Part shown: positions 61,705-64,000 of the stretch, piece by piece | How positions within the stretch are numbered: position 1 is the first letter of the stretch | Layout of the letters: the number at the start of each line of letters is the position of its first letter | Assembly: GCF_036621415.1 (NCBI RefSeq) | Contig: NZ_CP030941.1 | Coordinates: 2,602,001 to 2,666,000, forward strand | Origin: Nitratireductor thuwali | GTDB taxonomy: Bacteria; Pseudomonadota; Alphaproteobacteria; Rhizobiales; Rhizobiaceae | DNA length: 64,000 nucleotides | Reading direction: 5' to 3' | Translations under genes and position numbers: made by a program | Notes under the pieces: model-generated | Told to the model about the DNA's origin: nothing | What the model saw: only the letters and a program-made list of their open reading frames with translations | The model's database searches: none

Positions 61705-62537
61705 GTACCAAGGCTCGAATGAACCGGCTGTTCACAAATGGGGGCTGCCTCGACGTTGCGATTGATCACGGCGTCTGCAATGAGCCAAGCTTCCTGGTCG
61801 GCCTCGAGGACATGGAGCGCGTCGTCGACACGCTTGTGCAGGCCAGGCCCGACGCGATCCAGATGACCTACGGCCAGGCGGACCTCCTCCAGAATCGCCC
61901 GGAAAAGGACAAGCCGGCGCTGGTGATGCGCGTCGACATGGGCAATCCCTACAATGCCGAACGCCATCGGGTGATGTGGTCGATGCTGCAGAATCATGAC
62001 GAGCCGATTATCGGCGCGCTCGAAATGGACGCGGCCTGCGTGGTGGTGAATCTGTTCATGCTGCCGGACGAGCCCGAGCTTTTCCGACAGTGTGTCGGAA
62101 ATATCAGCAGAGTGCGCGAGGCTTGCCACAGATACGGCATGCCTCTCATGATCGAGCCGCTTGTGATGCTGCCGAACGAGGTGCGCGGCGGCTATCAGGT
62201 CGACGGCAATGCGGAAAAGATCGTCACGCTGGTGCGGCTCGCCTCGGAGATGGGTGCCGACATTATCAAGGCCGATCCGACCGAGGACCCCGAGGACTTT
62301 CACCGGGTCGTGGAGGCTGCGCGCGTTCCGGTGCTCGTGCGTGGCGGCGGCAAGGACGACCTGAAGGGCGTGCTGGAGAAATCGGCGGCCCTGATGGCGC
62401 AAGGGGCGAAAGGCATGGTCTATGGCCGCAACATCTATCAGCACGCCAATCCCAAGGCCGTGGTGAACGCATTGATGGCCCTGATCCACCAGGACGCAAG
62501 TGGGGAAACAGCCTGGGAGGTCTACAATCGTGGCTGA
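61695..62537 (+). CDS. LsrF/DhnA-type class I aldolase
   Basis: A 280-residue TIM-barrel enzyme of the DhnA fructose-bisphosphate aldolase/LsrF family. The active-site features are LDVAIDHG (residues 19-26), the Schiff-base lysine K192 in MGADIIKADPTEDPE, VPVLVRGGGKD and GAKGMVYGRNIYQHANP (phosphate-binding glycines). It would cleave a ketose phosphate, or act as a thiolase like LsrF on phospho-AI-2. ATG 61695 overlaps the dehydrogenase stop and its own stop overlaps the kinase start by eight bases, so it is firmly in the operon. Its presence differs from the erythritol pathway, which uses isomerases instead. Confidence 0.85.
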   Translation: MRVSTKARMNRLFTNGGCLDVAIDHGVCNEPSFLVGLEDMERVVDTLVQARPDAIQMTYGQADLLQNRPEKDKPALVMRVDMGNPYNAERHRVMWSMLQNHDEPIIGALEMDAACVVVNLFMLPDEPELFRQCVGNISRVREACHRYGMPLMIEPLVMLPNEVRGGYQVDGNAEKIVTLVRLASEMGADIIKADPTEDPEDFHRVVEAARVPVLVRGGGKDDLKGVLEKSAALMAQGAKGMVYGRNIYQHANPKAVVNALMALIHQDASGETAWEVYNRG

Positions 62538-64000
62538 GCGCGGTCGCTATCTCCTCGGCCTTGATGCCGGCAATACAATTATCAAGGCAGTCCTATTCGA
62601 TCTCGAGGGCAGGCCACTGGCGACACATGCCATCGACGGCAGGTCGCATACCCCGCATCCCGGACATGTGGAGCGCGACCTTGAGGAGCTGTGGTCCAAC
62701 GCGCGCGAAACGATCGGCAACTGCATTTCAGCTGCGGGGGTCGACCCACACGAGATTGCGGGGATCGGCTGCGCGGGCCACGGCAACGGCCTCTACCTGC
62801 TCGACAAGGCCCAAAAGTCCTTGCTCGGCATCCAGTCGCTCGATACGCGTGCCGCCGATCTTGCCACCAGCATGTCGGCAGCGGCCGGCGCTCCGCTACA
62901 CGAGATTTGCCTGCAGAAACCGTGGCCGTCGCAGACGCCGACGCTCCTTGCCTGGGTGAAGGCCAACGCGCCCGAGATCTACCGGCGCACCGGGACGGTG
63001 ATGCTGTGCAAGGACTTCATCACCTTCCGGCTCACAGGTGAGCGCGTCAGCGATAAATCCGACATGTCGGGCTGCGGTCTGCTGCGCATGCCGGACTGCA
63101 CCTATGACAACCAGCTCCTGTCGCTCTACGGGCTGGCCGACGCGAGGCCGATGCTGCCGCGCCTCGTTGATTCGGCCGAGATCGCCGGCACTGTCTCGGC
63201 GCGCGCGGCCGCAGAGACCGGCCTTGCCGAGGGTACGCCGGTTATCGGCGGTTTCTTCGACGTCGTCGCCGGCGCGATGGGAGCCGGCGTGATAGCGCCA
63301 GGCGAAGCATCGATCATCGTCGGCACATGGTCTATCAACCAGGTGTTCTCCGAACGGCCGGTCGTCGATCCCTCCATCTTCATGGTGTCGGGTTTCGGGC
63401 CAGGTCGCTTCCTCAATATCGAATCGAGCGCCACCTCGGCCGCCAATCTCGAATGGTATGTCCGCGAACTTGTCGAGCGCGGCGGCCATCACGACGATCC
63501 CTTCGGATACTGCAATGGGCTCGTCGGATCCGTCGATCCTGCGGCTGACGATCCCTTCTTCCATCCCTTCCTGTACGGATCGGGGCAGGATCCGGCGCAC
63601 CGCGCCGGCTTTTACGGCCTAGCAGGCTGGCACGGCGAGGGCCATCTGCTGCGCGCCCTCTTTGAAGGCGTGATGTTCGAGCACAGGCGACATGTCGGCA
63701 TGCTGGCGAATGCCGGCGTGACTTTCGAAAGGGCAGTAATCTCGGGCGGCGGCTCGCGCAGCCTGCACTGGCCGCAGATATTCGCCGACGGGCTTGGCGT
63801 TCCGATCACGGTCGCCGAGGCGCGCGAGACCGGGGCCTTGGGCGCGGCCATCGGCGCTGGGGTGGGCACGGTCAAGTTCGCCGACTACGAAAGCGGCATC
63901 GCGGCGATGACCCGGCCCAAGGCGGTGTTCCAGCCGAATGCGGCGATGAAGAACCACTATGACAGGCGCTACCGCGTCTACACCGGCCTGACGGCAGTTC
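62530..64000 (+). CDS. FGGY carbohydrate kinase, truncated by the window end
   Basis: 490 codons without a stop at the window edge. GTG 62530 gives MAERGRYLLGLDAGNTIIKAVLFDLEGRPLATH, the phosphate-1 motif of the FGGY/actin fold. Further landmarks are GIGCAGHGNGLYLLD, MLCKDFITFRLTGERVSDKSDMSG (FGGY signature region), the catalytic aspartate in PVIGGFFDVVAGAMGAGV, IIVGTWSINQV and RAVISGGGSRSLHWPQIFADGLGVPITVAEARETGALGAAIGAG. It resembles EryA and LyxK-type kinases. It probably phosphorylates the imported sugar or polyol before the FAD dehydrogenase acts. Only the last few residues should be missing. Confidence 0.9.
   Translation, partial: MAERGRYLLGLDAGNTIIKAVLFDLEGRPLATHAIDGRSHTPHPGHVERDLEELWSNARETIGNCISAAGVDPHEIAGIGCAGHGNGLYLLDKAQKSLLGIQSLDTRAADLATSMSAAAGAPLHEICLQKPWPSQTPTLLAWVKANAPEIYRRTGTVMLCKDFITFRLTGERVSDKSDMSGCGLLRMPDCTYDNQLLSLYGLADARPMLPRLVDSAEIAGTVSARAAAETGLAEGTPVIGGFFDVVAGAMGAGVIAPGEASIIVGTWSINQVFSERPVVDPSIFMVSGFGPGRFLNIESSATSAANLEWYVRELVERGGHHDDPFGYCNGLVGSVDPAADDPFFHPFLYGSGQDPAHRAGFYGLAGWHGEGHLLRALFEGVMFEHRRHVGMLANAGVTFERAVISGGGSRSLHWPQIFADGLGVPITVAEARETGALGAAIGAGVGTVKFADYESGIAAMTRPKAVFQPNAAMKNHYDRRYRVYTGLTAV

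Noticed and set aside
54275..64000. Calling the last operon the erythritol (ery) operon or the AI-2 (lsr) operon outright
   Set aside because: An LsrF-like aldolase is not part of the ery pathway and a GlpD-like dehydrogenase is not part of lsr; ligand and substrates cannot be read from sequence.
1..64000. CRISPR arrays, insertion sequences, tRNA or rRNA genes
   Set aside because: No evenly spaced direct repeats, transposase motifs or cloverleaf-like segments were recognised; almost all DNA is covered by protein genes.

Overview
The window is GC-rich chromosomal DNA from an alphaproteobacterium, most likely a Hyphomicrobiales (Phyllobacteriaceae/Rhizobiaceae-like) soil or plant-associated organism. 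Pointers are an ALAS-type hemA (C4 haem pathway), rhizobial-type rhamnose genes (rhaI, fused rhaD aldolase-dehydrogenase, CUT2 transporter), DUF6460, the NAGGN osmolyte cluster, and three copies of short palindromic repeats of the kind scattered through Rhizobiales genomes. No rRNA, tRNA, CRISPR array, insertion sequence or phage gene was recognised.

Layout. 1-5.7 kb: housekeeping genes (QueD-like protein, DUF6460, MATE exporter, pyrD-DUF952, secreted coiled-coil protein, thioesterase, small membrane protein). 5.9-10.1 kb: a NarL-type response regulator facing tail-to-tail a sodium/solute-symporter-type hybrid histidine kinase (CrbS/CrbR, ActJ/ActK type). 10.3-13.2 kb: mscL, an aminotransferase and hemA. 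13.5-18.8 kb: MarR regulator and divergent NAGGN osmoprotectant operon (asnO-ngg-M42 peptidase). 18.8-20.9 kb: class-V aminotransferase with a divergent Lrp regulator. 20.9-27.4 kb: LacI regulator plus an AfuABC/Fbp-like ABC importer and an inositol-monophosphatase-family enzyme, probably for a phosphorylated sugar or cyclitol. 27.4-37.9 kb: complete L-rhamnose catabolic locus (rhaI, rhaD / rhaR, rhaS, rhaT, rhaP, rhaQ, rhaK) without rhaU. 37.9-44.0 kb: caa3-type cytochrome c oxidase operon with extra c-type cytochromes. 44.2-49.4 kb: small membrane proteins, a SorA/SorB-like molybdenum sulfite dehydrogenase pair, and an 838-residue fusion of an extended SDR with SPW and VKOR-like membrane modules. 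49.6-54 kb: a Hen1-type RNA methyltransferase domain, S10 carboxypeptidase, lipid kinase, LysM protein. 54.3 kb to the end: a tightly packed sugar/polyol operon (CUT2 ABC importer, SorC-family regulator, aldo/keto reductase, GlpD/EryB-like FAD dehydrogenase, LsrF-like aldolase, FGGY kinase truncated by the window edge).

How parts work together. Electrons from sulfite could pass from SorA via SorB to the caa3 oxidase encoded next door. The three sugar loci share one architecture: a substrate-binding-protein gene followed by a strong stem-loop, then membrane and ATPase genes, with a dedicated regulator and recognisable operator-like inverted repeats. The best candidates for undescribed biology are the 54-64 kb operon, which combines lsr-like and ery-like parts, the SDR-SPW-VKOR-SPW fusion protein, the stand-alone Hen1 domain, and a QueD homologue that seems to lack its catalytic residues. 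All identifications are by reading motifs and family resemblance from memory; no search was run.
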